A stretch of 64,000 nucleotides of DNA from Wolfiporia cocos (Eukaryota > Basidiomycota > Agaricomycetes > Polyporales > Phaeolaceae). Location of the stretch: contig JACCLO010000003.1 in assembly GCA_029448655.1 (NCBI GenBank), forward strand, positions 3,658,001 through 3,722,000, read 5' to 3'. The notes under the pieces are model-generated. The model was not told the DNA's origin and did no database searches. It saw only the letters and a list, made by a program, of their open reading frames with translations. The position numbers were made by a program, and so were the translations under genes. Shown in pieces: positions 44,554-54,168 of this stretch (its first letter is position 1; every line of letters starts with the position of its first letter).

Positions 44554-46401
44554 ATGATATTCGGACCAGAATTCCCAGCACGATTGATTGAACTCTTGCC
44601 CGAGGACATTCAAGGAGTCTACAGACTCAACCGATACGAGTGGACTGACACCATTGGAGCCTTCCGTAACCGCGGAGGAATTGTTGTCATTCCAAGAGAA
44701 GATAGGGCATCGAAGTGGGTAGAAGTATACCCCTCCGCAAGAACGACCGCTTGGGAAATAACGCGTGAAGCGTTCAAACGATTCGGAGAAATCCCTCCGA
44801 TGTCAACCGCGACGTTGACCGAAAACGAAACCGAAACCATCAACAGAACCTTCGATGCCGATGGAAATACGAATCAGCCTTCGGGCGCCACAGGAATGGC
44901 AGGAACTGAGCGCATCGGAGATGATGGGAGAAATCCTGGAAACTTTACAGGAACAGATAACAGCCAGACCGGAGGACAGGACCCTCCAGGATTTATATCT
45001 GCTTTTGCGCAGAGTGGGATTGGGCCTGTGGCTGGAGGAACAGACCTCTTTGGAAGCCCCCCACAGAACGCACCCGGAATGGGTAGCGGAGGAAATCCGT
45101 CTTGGACTAGCCCAAGCGGAGGAATGGGAACGACAAACCCAGGAACGTGGCCTTCAGGCCTATTTGGACGAACCACCGCAGGTACAAGCGGAGGAGGACT
45201 GGGAGGAAACTTCGGACTCGGAGGAGGGAATGCCCCCCCTCCTGGAGGACTCGGAGGAGGAACCCCCGCGAACCCCGGAGGAGGAAACCCTGGAGGAAAC
45301 CCAGGGAACCCCGGAGGAAACCCAGGAAACCCGGGTGGAGGATACCCGGGAGGAGGAGGACCCCCAGGAGGGCCTCCACCACCGAATGCGCCGCAGCCCC
45401 AACCTCCGGCGCCGAACCCGTATTACCGACCCCCGATGATAAAGATCAATCCCCCAGACGTATTCGATGGGGAACGATCCGACATGCAGAACTTCATAAA
45501 CCAGTGCAATTCCTGGTTTACGATGTACGAAACGTCATTCCAGAACGACGTTCAGAGAGTGATCTTTATCCTCTCTTATATTTCGAACAAGGGGAAAACA
45601 GGCCAATGGAAACAGAATTATCACCGGGTTTATACGAACCCCCAAACGAAACGATTCTTCCCGCCTAGTCTTGCACAGTTTGATGCAGACTTCCAGAAAG
45701 CCTTCGGAGCCATCGAAGAAGTACAGAAGGCGCGGAAGAAAATCCTGGACGTAACCCAGGACAGAAAGGACATCGATGATTATATCACCGAGTTCAACAA
45801 CTTGGCCGGGAAGGCCCAGTACGATCGATACAGCGCGGATGGAAACGCGTTGCTCATAACCCTCTTCGAGAAAGGGTTACCCGAACATACGACCCGATAT
45901 ATCATCGGCGTTCGGCCGCTACCAGCAACCATTGATGAATGGCAGTCCGCTGCCTCGTACTATGAAAATACGTACAAGATATTCTTGAAACGGGATAAAC
46001 CGTTTGTCAAGAAAAAGGCTTGGCAAGCCTCGAACCAGAATAATGGACGCACTAGTGCTCCACAGACAACCGCACCGAAAGATCCGAATGCGATGGATGT
46101 AGATCGAATGACCACCCAGGAAAGGGACGATCACATCAAGAAGGGAAAATGCTTCACCTGTCATCAGCCAGGACATATGTCACGAGACTGCCCGAAAAGG
46201 CCAAGGAAGCCAGCCCGCCCTAGGCGGACTACTCAAAAGACCGAAGAAGAAGAAGCCGAGCAAGAAGCTCGCATCGAAGAAGTCTCCGAAGAAGAAACTG
46301 AATACATCACCGCTAACAGAGCGGTCACAGCAATTAGGGCTCTGAAAGCCAAGAACCCCGAGCTCCTAGCACAGCTCATAGAAGAACAGGATTTTGCCTA
46401 G
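44554..46401 (+). CDS. Gag polyprotein of gypsy-2
   Basis: 615 residues from ATG 44554. An N-terminal folded-looking part (residues 1-75) is followed by a Gly/Asn/Pro-rich linker (about 100-290), a retrotransposon gag domain beginning PPDVFDGERSDMQNF (about 300-500), the CCHC knuckle CFTCHQPGHMSRDC (533-546) and an acidic tail. The linker is overprinted by another long frame (44855-45439). The stop at 46399-46401 lies in a stretch where the pol frame is already open (from 46338), so a -1 shift or reinitiation could link the two; I see no canonical slippery heptamer. Confidence 0.92.
   Translation: MIFGPEFPARLIELLPEDIQGVYRLNRYEWTDTIGAFRNRGGIVVIPREDRASKWVEVYPSARTTAWEITREAFKRFGEIPPMSTATLTENETETINRTFDADGNTNQPSGATGMAGTERIGDDGRNPGNFTGTDNSQTGGQDPPGFISAFAQSGIGPVAGGTDLFGSPPQNAPGMGSGGNPSWTSPSGGMGTTNPGTWPSGLFGRTTAGTSGGGLGGNFGLGGGNAPPPGGLGGGTPANPGGGNPGGNPGNPGGNPGNPGGGYPGGGGPPGGPPPPNAPQPQPPAPNPYYRPPMIKINPPDVFDGERSDMQNFINQCNSWFTMYETSFQNDVQRVIFILSYISNKGKTGQWKQNYHRVYTNPQTKRFFPPSLAQFDADFQKAFGAIEEVQKARKKILDVTQDRKDIDDYITEFNNLAGKAQYDRYSADGNALLITLFEKGLPEHTTRYIIGVRPLPATIDEWQSAASYYENTYKIFLKRDKPFVKKKAWQASNQNNGRTSAPQTTAPKDPNAMDVDRMTTQERDDHIKKGKCFTCHQPGHMSRDCPKRPRKPARPRRTTQKTEEEEAEQEARIEEVSEEETEYITANRAVTAIRALKAKNPELLAQLIEEQDFA
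44855..45439 (+). other. Overprinted open frame inside gypsy-2 gag
   Basis: A 194-codon frame shifted against gag reads as an acidic, helix-like protein (for example LQDLYLLLRRVGLGLWLEEQ and repeated PEE/LEE words), whereas the gag frame here is low-complexity Gly-rich. Either the Gly-rich linker or this product may be the ancestral reading; GGAGGA repeats read as Gly or Glu according to frame, so the effect may be compositional. Not claimed as an expressed gene. Confidence 0.35.
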
Positions 46402-46490
46402 GAGGGAAGCCCACGGTCTTACCCTCCGAGAAAGCAGCACATGTAATTACCTCGTTCGAGAAGAATCGATCCCTCTTCATCCCGGTAATC

Positions 46491-49400
46491 ATGACGCTGG
46501 CAAAACCCGTGAAGTGCAATGCACTAATCGACTCAGGAGCAATGTCGAACCTGATCCACAGCAGAGTGGTAGAAAAATACAAGGTGCCCACGCAACCCTT
46601 GAAGAACCCGATCATCGTCAAAAATGTTGACGGAACAGAAAACAAAGATGGACGAATAGACCGAGAAGCTACCATACTACTACGATATCCGAAGACCCAG
46701 AAAACGCGAAAAGTCCGATTCCTCGTAGGATCAATCGGAACAGAAAATATGATTCTAGGGTATGGATGGCTAAAAGACGAAAACCCCACAATCGACTGGA
46801 AGGACCAAACAGTCGATGTACGATCGGTACTAGGGGCAGAAGAAAAGAAACAGGAAGCCACAATCCGAATGGATACGGTAGAGATGGTAGTTGCCCCAGA
46901 AGGAAAAATTCCAACAAGGGGGACCCAAGAAGCTGCGGGGTACGACCTTTACGCCGCAGAAGAAACCGAGATTCCCGCCGGAGGATGGAAACTCGTCTCC
47001 ACAGGAGTAAAAATGAAGATCCCAAAGGGATCGTATGGAAGGCTGGCCGGACGATCAGGCAACACCCTCAGACACGGATTGGTAGTGCAAGCCGGAATCA
47101 TAGACTCGGACTACCGAGGAGACGTCGGAGCCATCGTCTTCAACTACTCAGACAAGGCGCATAGAATTATCCCGGGCATGCGAATAGCCCAGATAATTTT
47201 CGAGCGACACCTCACCCCCAACATCTTAGAGGTCAAAGACCTAGATGAAACAGAACGAGGGGAGAAAGGGTTCGGATCCACGGATCAGCCAGAAGAAACA
47301 GCGCAGCGGCGCTATACTCCCGAAGAGTACGAAGCGATCCGGCACTTTGCAAAAGATAACCCTAGGATCATAGGGAAGAAAGGGGAAACGCGAAAGAAAT
47401 TCCGAACAAAGATACAAATCATCAACGCTGTCAGGAAAGCGCTGACGAAATCCCAAGAATTCGCACAAAAAACCCCAGAACCAGAACGAACAATTGAGGA
47501 GATGGTCCCGAAACACCTACTGGACTTCGCCAAGGTGTTCAGCAAGGAGTCCGCAGCAGCGTTCCCCCCGTCGAGACCATGGGACCATGCAATCGAGTTA
47601 AAACCCGATTTCGTGCCGAAAGACTGCAAAATCTATGCACTCTCGCCTAAAGAGCAGCAAGCACTGGACGAATTCCTAAAAGAAAACTTGGCCAAGGGAT
47701 TCATAGTCCCTTCGAAATCCCCGATGGCGTCACCATTCTTTTTTGTCCCAAAGAAAGACAGCGGCCTACGACCCTGTCAAGATTATCGATATCTGAACGA
47801 AGGGACGATAAAGAACGTTTATCCCTTGCCACTTATTTCAGAGCTCCTGGAAAAGCTAAAAGGAGCAAAGGTCTTCACAAAAATGGACCTTAGAGCGGGA
47901 TACAACAACGTGCGAATCAAAAAGGGGGACGAATGGAAAGCAGCCTTCAAAACGAACCGAGGGTTGTACGAGCCCACGGTCATGTTTTTCGGATTATGCA
48001 ATGCACCCGGGACCTTTCAGGCAATGATGAACGAAATCCTGAAAGAAGAAATCCTCGAAGGATGGGTGCTTGTTTATATGGACGACATCCTCATTTTCTC
48101 AGAAAACGAGACAATACACAAGGAACGGGAGCGGCGGATCCTTCAGAGATTGGTGGATAACCACCTCTTTGTGAAACCCGAGAAATGCGCCTTCGGTGTC
48201 GACAGAGTCGAATTTCTGGGACTAGTTATCACCCCAGGAAATATCCAGATGGACCCAGCAAAACTCAATGGGATTAAGGAGTGGCCGACTCCCCGAAATC
48301 TCAAAGAAGTCAGATCCTTCTTAGGATTTGCGAACTTCTATCGGAAGTTTATCAATCACTACTCGACGCGTGTCCGACCCTTGGTAGACCTCACAAAAAC
48401 AGTCACAGGGACAGGGTTCCAATGGACGGAGAAAGAACAGAAAACATTCGAATCCATGAAGAAAGCATTCACGACGGCGCCCGCACTAGGAACGCCAGAT
48501 AAGGAGAAACCGTTCATCCTCGAAACAGATGCATCTCAGTTCGCCACAGGAGCAGTACTGAAACAGACTGATGAAACAGGGAGCGAACGGCCGGTGGGAT
48601 ATCTCTCACAATCCCTGACACCAACAGAACGGAACTACGAAATCTACGATCGCGAACTACTCGGGATAGTCCGAGCACTAGAAGAATGGCGGCACCTATT
48701 GGAAGGAGCACCGCATCGGATCTTGATCCGAAGTGATCATCAGAACCTGACGTACTGGAGAAGCGCACAGCGCCTAAATCGGCGACAAGCGAGATGGCAT
48801 CTATTCCTTTCGCAATTCGACCTGAAATTGCAGCACGTCCCCAGAAGGAAACTAGTCATGGCCGACACGCTTTCTAGGTTGTACCATCTAGACGAAAGCA
48901 ACGAGGACAACGAGGGAATCACCATGATTCCAGACGAACTCGTCGTCCACGCTATCCAGATCCCGATCATCGATCGAATCAAGAGCGCCAACGATCGAGA
49001 TGAATCTGCGGAACAGGCGATCCGCGCTTTAGGGGGCACAGGCGAATTCCCCACAAGAACCACCGCAGATGAATGGCAACAAACCGATGGGATACTGCTC
49101 TACAGGGGCAGGATGTACGTGCCGAAGGATGAGGGCCTTCGACGGGACGTCATCTCGAAATACCATGACACAATCCCGGCCGGACACCCTGGGATCTGGG
49201 GAACAACAGTACAGGTTACGACCCACTTTTGGTGGCCTGACATGAGAACAATGATAGCGGAATACGTCCGGGGCTGTGCAATCTGTCAACAGATGAAACC
49301 TGATAGGAATCCGCTGAAACCCCCTGTGCAACCAATACCGACACGAGAAGACGCCCTCCCCTTCTCACAGTGCTCGGTCGATTTTGTCACCGACCTGCCA

Positions 49401-51542
49401 AGAGTTGGAAGGTATGACTCCATGATGGTGATTGTCGACCATGGCCTATCCAAGGCCATCTCTCTCACCCCATGCGACAAAACGATCACTAGCGAAGGGG
49501 CGGCAGAAATATTTCACCGGAAAATCTACTCGCTATATGGCATCCCCCGAAAGATCATTTCAGACAGAGGACCACAGTTTGCATCAAGGCTTTTCAAGGA
49601 ATTATGCAAGCTGCAGGGAACAGAATCAGCGATGAGCACGGCGTACCATCCACAAACCGACGGACAGACAGAGAGAATGAATCAACAGATCGAAGTATAC
49701 CTTCGCATCTATTGCATGAATGACCCGTTCCAATGGGTACAACGACTGCCTGACGTCGAATTTGCGCACAACACCAGACGAACCGAAAACCGGCCAGCGC
49801 CACTCGAAATAATCTTAGGATATATCCCGAGAGGATTCCCAGACTATGACAGAGTAGGAAACGTCCCGGCAGCTGTCGACAGGATCAAGAAAATCAAAGA
49901 GGCGCAAAAGATGGCATTCATCGCGCACGAATTAGCTCAGAAAAGAATGGCAGGGCGATTCCTCAGAGGAATGCCGAAGCTTGAGAAAGGGGATAAGGTC
50001 TGGCTTGACGCAAAGAACCTAACTATCCCCTACAAATCCAACAAGCTGGCACCAAAAAGGGAAGGACCCTTCACCATCACAGAAAAGATGGGACCCACGA
50101 CATACCGGCTGCAATTACCAACAAGCTGGAAAGTTCATCCGGTATTCCACGCCGCCCTACTAAAACCATTCAAAGAAACAAGGGTGCACGGACCCAATTA
50201 CTTACGGCCGCCACCTGATGTCGTCAAGGGACAGGAAGAATACGAGGTCGAAGCCATCTTGGCTGACAGATGGAAAGGAAAGAAGCATCAATACTTCGTC
50301 AAGTGGAAAGGCTATGCCACGGCCGACAATTCGTGGGAAGACGAGGCGAACTTGGAGCACTCCAAGGAACTGATAAAAGACTACCACAGGACGAGAGTCA
50401 GGACAACCCCGACACTCGAAAACAGAACAGTAATAGTATGTCGACGACTCGCCACCAGCTCCCTCGCCGTACCACGACCCCCGGCGATGCAGAACGTCGA
50501 GAAGGCCGACCGCGAGGTACGCCACCAAGAAGGTACTCCCCCCAGCATCTGCAGATTAGACACGCCCTCCTCTGGTACAGGGCCGAGGGACCTTTTGCTG
50601 GCCGAGCCGATGGCTGGTCGGCCCTCTTCGACATCGCGCAGGATCTCACCCACGTCTACAGCTCGTACCAGAACATCACCGAGGACCTCATCCGAATGGA
50701 GGGGCAGATCAGAGCACAGAGAGAGGGGCTCGAGTCACTCACCGACAGACTTATCGACCGACTGGCCGCCACCACAACGGCCCGACTACGACACGCGCTC
50801 AACGACTTCGAGGATCGCGAGCACGCTACTCCCAACCGACCCGAATACGTACCACGACCCGCCCGCTTTTTCACCACCGACGAACGACGCCGAGTTGCAA
50901 GGCCGTTTAATTTTATGGAGGGCGATAGAGTATTATTTTCACTGCCTACCGAGACTCAGAGGGCCCGCCGAACAGGAGTTAGAGACCCGACGCCACGTAT
51001 TCCTGGTATGGGAGGCGACGGGAGACGTGAACCACCTGCACGCCCGACGAGCCCTAGGGCTACCCCAGAACGACAGCGAAGAGCGAATAGCACGCCGCCT
51101 ATTCGACGATCTCCATCGGTGCAGAGCATTACCCGCGAGGAGTTTGAGCGAGGTGCGAGGGAGCACGAACGAGACACCGCCTCCTTACCCACGTGGGCGC
51201 AACGGAACCTCCACCGCGCCGCTCACCACTGGAGATACCGACACAACGAATACCTCAGAGATATCCCTTCCCTACGGGTACCAGCGAGGCCCTCGCCTGA
51301 ACAACCCTGTCGGCAGTGCGGATCCGCTAGCCACTGGATACTCGACTGCCCCGACTATATTTGCAGAGCTTGTGGGCTCAATCAACCAGGTCATCGACAG
51401 AATGAATGCCGCCAACACTTCGTATGGCGAACTCCTACGACCCCGTCCCTCAGCGGGAACGGCGACATCTACAACGAACAGGATGCTGAGGCACTCTGAG
51501 GAGAGGAACTTGGAAAATTCGTCGAGGCCGACGAATGCCTAG
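46491..51542 (+). CDS. Pol polyprotein of gypsy-2 (PR-dUTPase-RT-RNaseH-IN-chromodomain)
   Basis: 1683 residues from ATG 46491; the frame is open from 46338. Aspartic protease with DSG (46530-46538). A complete dUTPase domain follows (about 46870-47285) with AGYDLYAAEE, GRLAGRSG in place of the usual GRIAPRSG, AGIIDSDYRGDV, GMRIAQIIF and EKGFGSTD. Then RT with LDLRAGY and catalytic YMDD (48075-48086), RNase H, integrase with H2C2 finger (about 49160-49300) and catalytic D 49380, D 49563, E 49671 (last two 35 apart), and a chromodomain (about 50231-50395). The remaining 380 residues are low-complexity and overlap another open frame; the functional end may be near 50400. Confidence 0.93.
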   Translation: MTLAKPVKCNALIDSGAMSNLIHSRVVEKYKVPTQPLKNPIIVKNVDGTENKDGRIDREATILLRYPKTQKTRKVRFLVGSIGTENMILGYGWLKDENPTIDWKDQTVDVRSVLGAEEKKQEATIRMDTVEMVVAPEGKIPTRGTQEAAGYDLYAAEETEIPAGGWKLVSTGVKMKIPKGSYGRLAGRSGNTLRHGLVVQAGIIDSDYRGDVGAIVFNYSDKAHRIIPGMRIAQIIFERHLTPNILEVKDLDETERGEKGFGSTDQPEETAQRRYTPEEYEAIRHFAKDNPRIIGKKGETRKKFRTKIQIINAVRKALTKSQEFAQKTPEPERTIEEMVPKHLLDFAKVFSKESAAAFPPSRPWDHAIELKPDFVPKDCKIYALSPKEQQALDEFLKENLAKGFIVPSKSPMASPFFFVPKKDSGLRPCQDYRYLNEGTIKNVYPLPLISELLEKLKGAKVFTKMDLRAGYNNVRIKKGDEWKAAFKTNRGLYEPTVMFFGLCNAPGTFQAMMNEILKEEILEGWVLVYMDDILIFSENETIHKERERRILQRLVDNHLFVKPEKCAFGVDRVEFLGLVITPGNIQMDPAKLNGIKEWPTPRNLKEVRSFLGFANFYRKFINHYSTRVRPLVDLTKTVTGTGFQWTEKEQKTFESMKKAFTTAPALGTPDKEKPFILETDASQFATGAVLKQTDETGSERPVGYLSQSLTPTERNYEIYDRELLGIVRALEEWRHLLEGAPHRILIRSDHQNLTYWRSAQRLNRRQARWHLFLSQFDLKLQHVPRRKLVMADTLSRLYHLDESNEDNEGITMIPDELVVHAIQIPIIDRIKSANDRDESAEQAIRALGGTGEFPTRTTADEWQQTDGILLYRGRMYVPKDEGLRRDVISKYHDTIPAGHPGIWGTTVQVTTHFWWPDMRTMIAEYVRGCAICQQMKPDRNPLKPPVQPIPTREDALPFSQCSVDFVTDLPRVGRYDSMMVIVDHGLSKAISLTPCDKTITSEGAAEIFHRKIYSLYGIPRKIISDRGPQFASRLFKELCKLQGTESAMSTAYHPQTDGQTERMNQQIEVYLRIYCMNDPFQWVQRLPDVEFAHNTRRTENRPAPLEIILGYIPRGFPDYDRVGNVPAAVDRIKKIKEAQKMAFIAHELAQKRMAGRFLRGMPKLEKGDKVWLDAKNLTIPYKSNKLAPKREGPFTITEKMGPTTYRLQLPTSWKVHPVFHAALLKPFKETRVHGPNYLRPPPDVVKGQEEYEVEAILADRWKGKKHQYFVKWKGYATADNSWEDEANLEHSKELIKDYHRTRVRTTPTLENRTVIVCRRLATSSLAVPRPPAMQNVEKADREVRHQEGTPPSICRLDTPSSGTGPRDLLLAEPMAGRPSSTSRRISPTSTARTRTSPRTSSEWRGRSEHRERGSSHSPTDLSTDWPPPQRPDYDTRSTTSRIASTLLPTDPNTYHDPPAFSPPTNDAELQGRLILWRAIEYYFHCLPRLRGPAEQELETRRHVFLVWEATGDVNHLHARRALGLPQNDSEERIARRLFDDLHRCRALPARSLSEVRGSTNETPPPYPRGRNGTSTAPLTTGDTDTTNTSEISLPYGYQRGPRLNNPVGSADPLATGYSTAPTIFAELVGSINQVIDRMNAANTSYGELLRPRPSAGTATSTTNRMLRHSEERNLENSSRPTNA
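50438..51499 (+). CDS. Candidate third ORF of gypsy-2 with two zinc knuckles
   Basis: 353 codons from ATG 50438 to the TGA ending at 51499, in a different frame from the pol tail. It has an Arg/Pro-rich start, a helical segment (ITEDLIRMEGQIRAQREG), an Arg-rich middle, then CRQCGSASHWILDC (C-x2-C-x4-H-x4-C) and CRACGLNQPGHRQNEC (C-x2-C-x6-H-x4-C) near the end. Zinc knuckles in this order would suit a nucleic-acid-binding, Gag-like accessory protein. The overlapping pol frame is also open and partly protein-like, so which one is used is unresolved. Expression signals are not visible. Confidence 0.5.
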   Translation: MSTTRHQLPRRTTTPGDAERREGRPRGTPPRRYSPQHLQIRHALLWYRAEGPFAGRADGWSALFDIAQDLTHVYSSYQNITEDLIRMEGQIRAQREGLESLTDRLIDRLAATTTARLRHALNDFEDREHATPNRPEYVPRPARFFTTDERRRVARPFNFMEGDRVLFSLPTETQRARRTGVRDPTPRIPGMGGDGRREPPARPTSPRATPERQRRANSTPPIRRSPSVQSITREEFERGAREHERDTASLPTWAQRNLHRAAHHWRYRHNEYLRDIPSLRVPARPSPEQPCRQCGSASHWILDCPDYICRACGLNQPGHRQNECRQHFVWRTPTTPSLSGNGDIYNEQDAEAL

Positions 51543-51553
51543 GGAGGGGCTGA

Positions 51554-52262
51554 TGTTACGGTCATTCTAATTTTTCGAATATCGACAGAACTCACCATTG
51601 GGCGAATACGATACAGGGACTTGTTGCGCAACCAACTCCCCTGGCTACTCGTGATCTTACTGGGCGCATCCCCAGTTGTACTAGTCTGTAGGGCTCGTTT
51701 CATCTTTGGCAGATCCAACCCTACCACCGTTTCATGTTCATCGTTTATTAGCTGATAGATGGCGTTCAACCGCCATCATTCCTATCTATCGTCTCAGATA
51801 CATCACTCCATACTTATCAAACGTTTGGGACTATAGCGTAGATAGTATCGGTGGCATCTGGGACAGACTTGACCCCTGAAACATAGCGTAGTATAAAAAC
51901 TCATGTACTTACCGTCGAGGCTCTTCAGCTCGACCTTGTTGTATAAACAAGAAGTCTTATACTCGTTCTCAAACGTAGGAAACTACGCTCAGTATTTCTC
52001 ACTCGAGCAATCGAACGACTAAGTCCTCGAAGTGCACACTGACTTCTCGGACTTAGGCGAGTCTTATATTCTATTTCGACTCGCACCTGAACAGATTATA
52101 TCCTCTAACGCGTATTGGATATTATACGATCTCCTAGGAACTTCACCTAGGACTTGAAGGCATCTAACGAGCATTTGCCTTGCATACGGCTATACGCCTA
52201 CGTGCAGAAGAACGATCTATATTCGCGACTCGAATATACGAACGGGTATTCGACCCGTAACA
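51554..52262 (+). repeat. 3' LTR of gypsy-2
   Basis: 709 bases, practically identical to the 5' LTR, preceded by the purine tract AGGGAGGGG (51541-51549). It ends CCGTAACA before the duplication ATTAA. Confidence 0.94.
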
Positions 52263-52272
52263 ATTAAGCTAG

Positions 52273-53026
52273 TCCATAATATAATGGGAGCTCGAACCGG
52301 AGGCACTCGCATGTTGCTAGCATGCAGCTAGTGTGTCGCTTGCGTTTTGCACACATGGATGCCACATTTGCTGTGTGGTGTCCATGCACGTCGTTGATCC
52401 TCCTCCCATTAGATAGGGCACCTGCGACCCGGGGAGTTGGCCGGTAGATTCCCATGCCCGGTGCCTGCAAGGCGTGTGCGCTGCTTGGTCGCATTTTGCA
52501 CGCTGTTCCTGCCCCACACCATGGGGATTCGTGCCCCATGCCACAGGGATTTGTGTCCTGTGACATGGGGATTTTGTAATGTAAATACCCCACACCATAG
52601 GGATTTGTACCCCACACCACAGGGATTTGTGCCCCATGCCATGGGGATTTGTGCTCTATGCCACAGGGATTTATGCCTCATGCCACAGGGATTTTTGTAA
52701 CATAAATGGCCTGTGCTGTAGATGCCTGCCAAAAGATTGCAAAAAAATGAAGAACATTTTGACACCACATCACACAGTATTACAAGCAAAGCGACGATGA
52801 GACCTAGCATCAGCAAGGTGTCAGAAGTGGCTGAGCAGGCAGAGACAAGAGGCAAAAGAGGGAAGTTGGGGAACCCATGGGTAATACACAGGAAATTCAT
52901 GGGGGATCCACAGGTAACTTCAGAAAAACCCCCCGATTGTCTTAAATAGGCACACATGGATTGGAATAATATATTGAAGTGGAAAAAGCAGTGTGACCAT
53001 GGTGAAGCCACGGGTAATTAAGCTAG
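52273..53026 (+). mobile_element. Helitron unit 10, last of the array
   Basis: Starts TCCATAATATAATGGGAGC and ends GGTGAAGCCAC, GGGTAATTAAG, CTAG, followed by T and unrelated DNA. Contains minisatellite block 4. The A before unit 1 and the T after unit 10 fit insertion of the array at an AT dinucleotide. Confidence 0.8.
52510..52690. repeat. 22-base minisatellite, block 4
   Basis: About eight copies of the GGGGATTTGTGCCCC-type unit in Helitron unit 10, far from the other blocks but in the same place within its unit. Confidence 0.83.
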
Positions 53027-54168
53027 TCACACTTTGGGGGACTCTACTCGATGCCCAGACCTGGCTTGTGATGGCTCGCAACATCTCCACCTGTCTCATG
53101 ATGACATTATGTGAGCATACATTGGTCTCACAGTCTAACGAAGTGCTTGATATATTCTATCATCCTTATAAGATGTACACAATCTATTACTGTCTACTCT
53201 TGCCTCACAAGCTCTCACAATACTCCACTAGGTCGTCAACTCCACACTAGAGTCATGGGACCATACAACCTCAGCCCCAATTTGCTGATGAGTGTCCCTA
53301 CCAAACCTGGGTTGCCTGGGTTTCAGTGAAGGTGGAGCACATGCCATTCTCCAGGGGACGCATTCAGGCCACTCGATGCGTCTTGAGGCAGTAGCTGATA
53401 TATTATTAGAGTGAAATGACATATAATGATATCCAATAAGTTTTCAACATGAAAAGACCTGGAAAGAGGCGTCGAATGCCTGTGTTAAGCGAGGGCTTCA
53501 CTCGCACTTGGGTATGCCTGCCTGCTACGTTCCCCGTCCAGGTTGTTCTTGTTGATCATACATCCTCAGTCTCTGCTGTTTTTCCTCCCACTGCGATGCA
53601 TCTCATGACTCTGGTGTCCAGAATGAATGGCGTGGATAGACAAGCTGTCGTGGAAGTCAATCCTATCAGGAGTGCAACTCAAGCCATGATCTGGACATTG
53701 TCAACTTCTAGCACTGACATCGATCATTGATGATCTATATCGTCATAATGCATGCTGCAACTTGTCAAAGAGGGAGAGTGAGACAGGATATACAGTGTAG
53801 AGTCAGGATCATGGAAGCAAATCTCTCCGTGCATGATGGAGGCTTTTCTTGATGGTGGCGCATGTTTTTCCTCTGTGTTTTCGTGCTGATGCATGATCAC
53901 TCTGACCTTTTGAGCTGCACTATAGATCTCATTGGAGATATGCTCAGAAAGATCTTACAGAGAATAGTGGTCACGGAAGCAGATTCTGGTCGCTCACAAT
54001 GCGGAGACAATCTGGCATGTGTGCGGCAACTTGACATGTCTGCCTAGAATCGGTATCCAGACACCTGACGCGACTCACCATATTTACAAAAACACGACCT
54101 CTTGTGGCACAGCACAATGGCTAGCTCTCGCTTAAAAATGAACATCACATCTTTTCTCACCTACTACC
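53027..54168. other. No gene recognised
   Basis: Flank of the Helitron array. A 93-codon plus frame at 53449-53730 is unrecognised. No repeat family was identified before the solo LTR at 54169. Confidence 0.35.

Larger units (their letters stand above)
43799..52262 (+). mobile_element. Full-length Ty3/gypsy chromodomain element (gypsy-2)
   Basis: 8464 bases with two 709-base LTRs, flanked by the exact duplication ATTAA (43794-43798, 52263-52267). The LTRs differ at one position that I could find (the A/G in CGTTTAGGAC versus CGTTTGGGAC), so insertion is recent. It holds gag, pol with an unusual dUTPase between protease and RT, a possible third ORF, a self-priming site and a polypurine tract (51541-51549). 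Related solo LTRs lie at 54169, 55656 and 57177. Confidence 0.95.
43506..52272 (+). mobile_element. Helitron unit 9, split by gypsy-2
   Basis: Starts TCCATAATATAACGGGAGC. Its 3' end is cut inside the spacer between hairpin GTGGCGAAGCCAC (43777-43789) and CTAG; gypsy-2 occupies 43799-52262, and GCTAG resumes at 52268-52272. Without the insertion it is about 298 bases. Confidence 0.8.
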
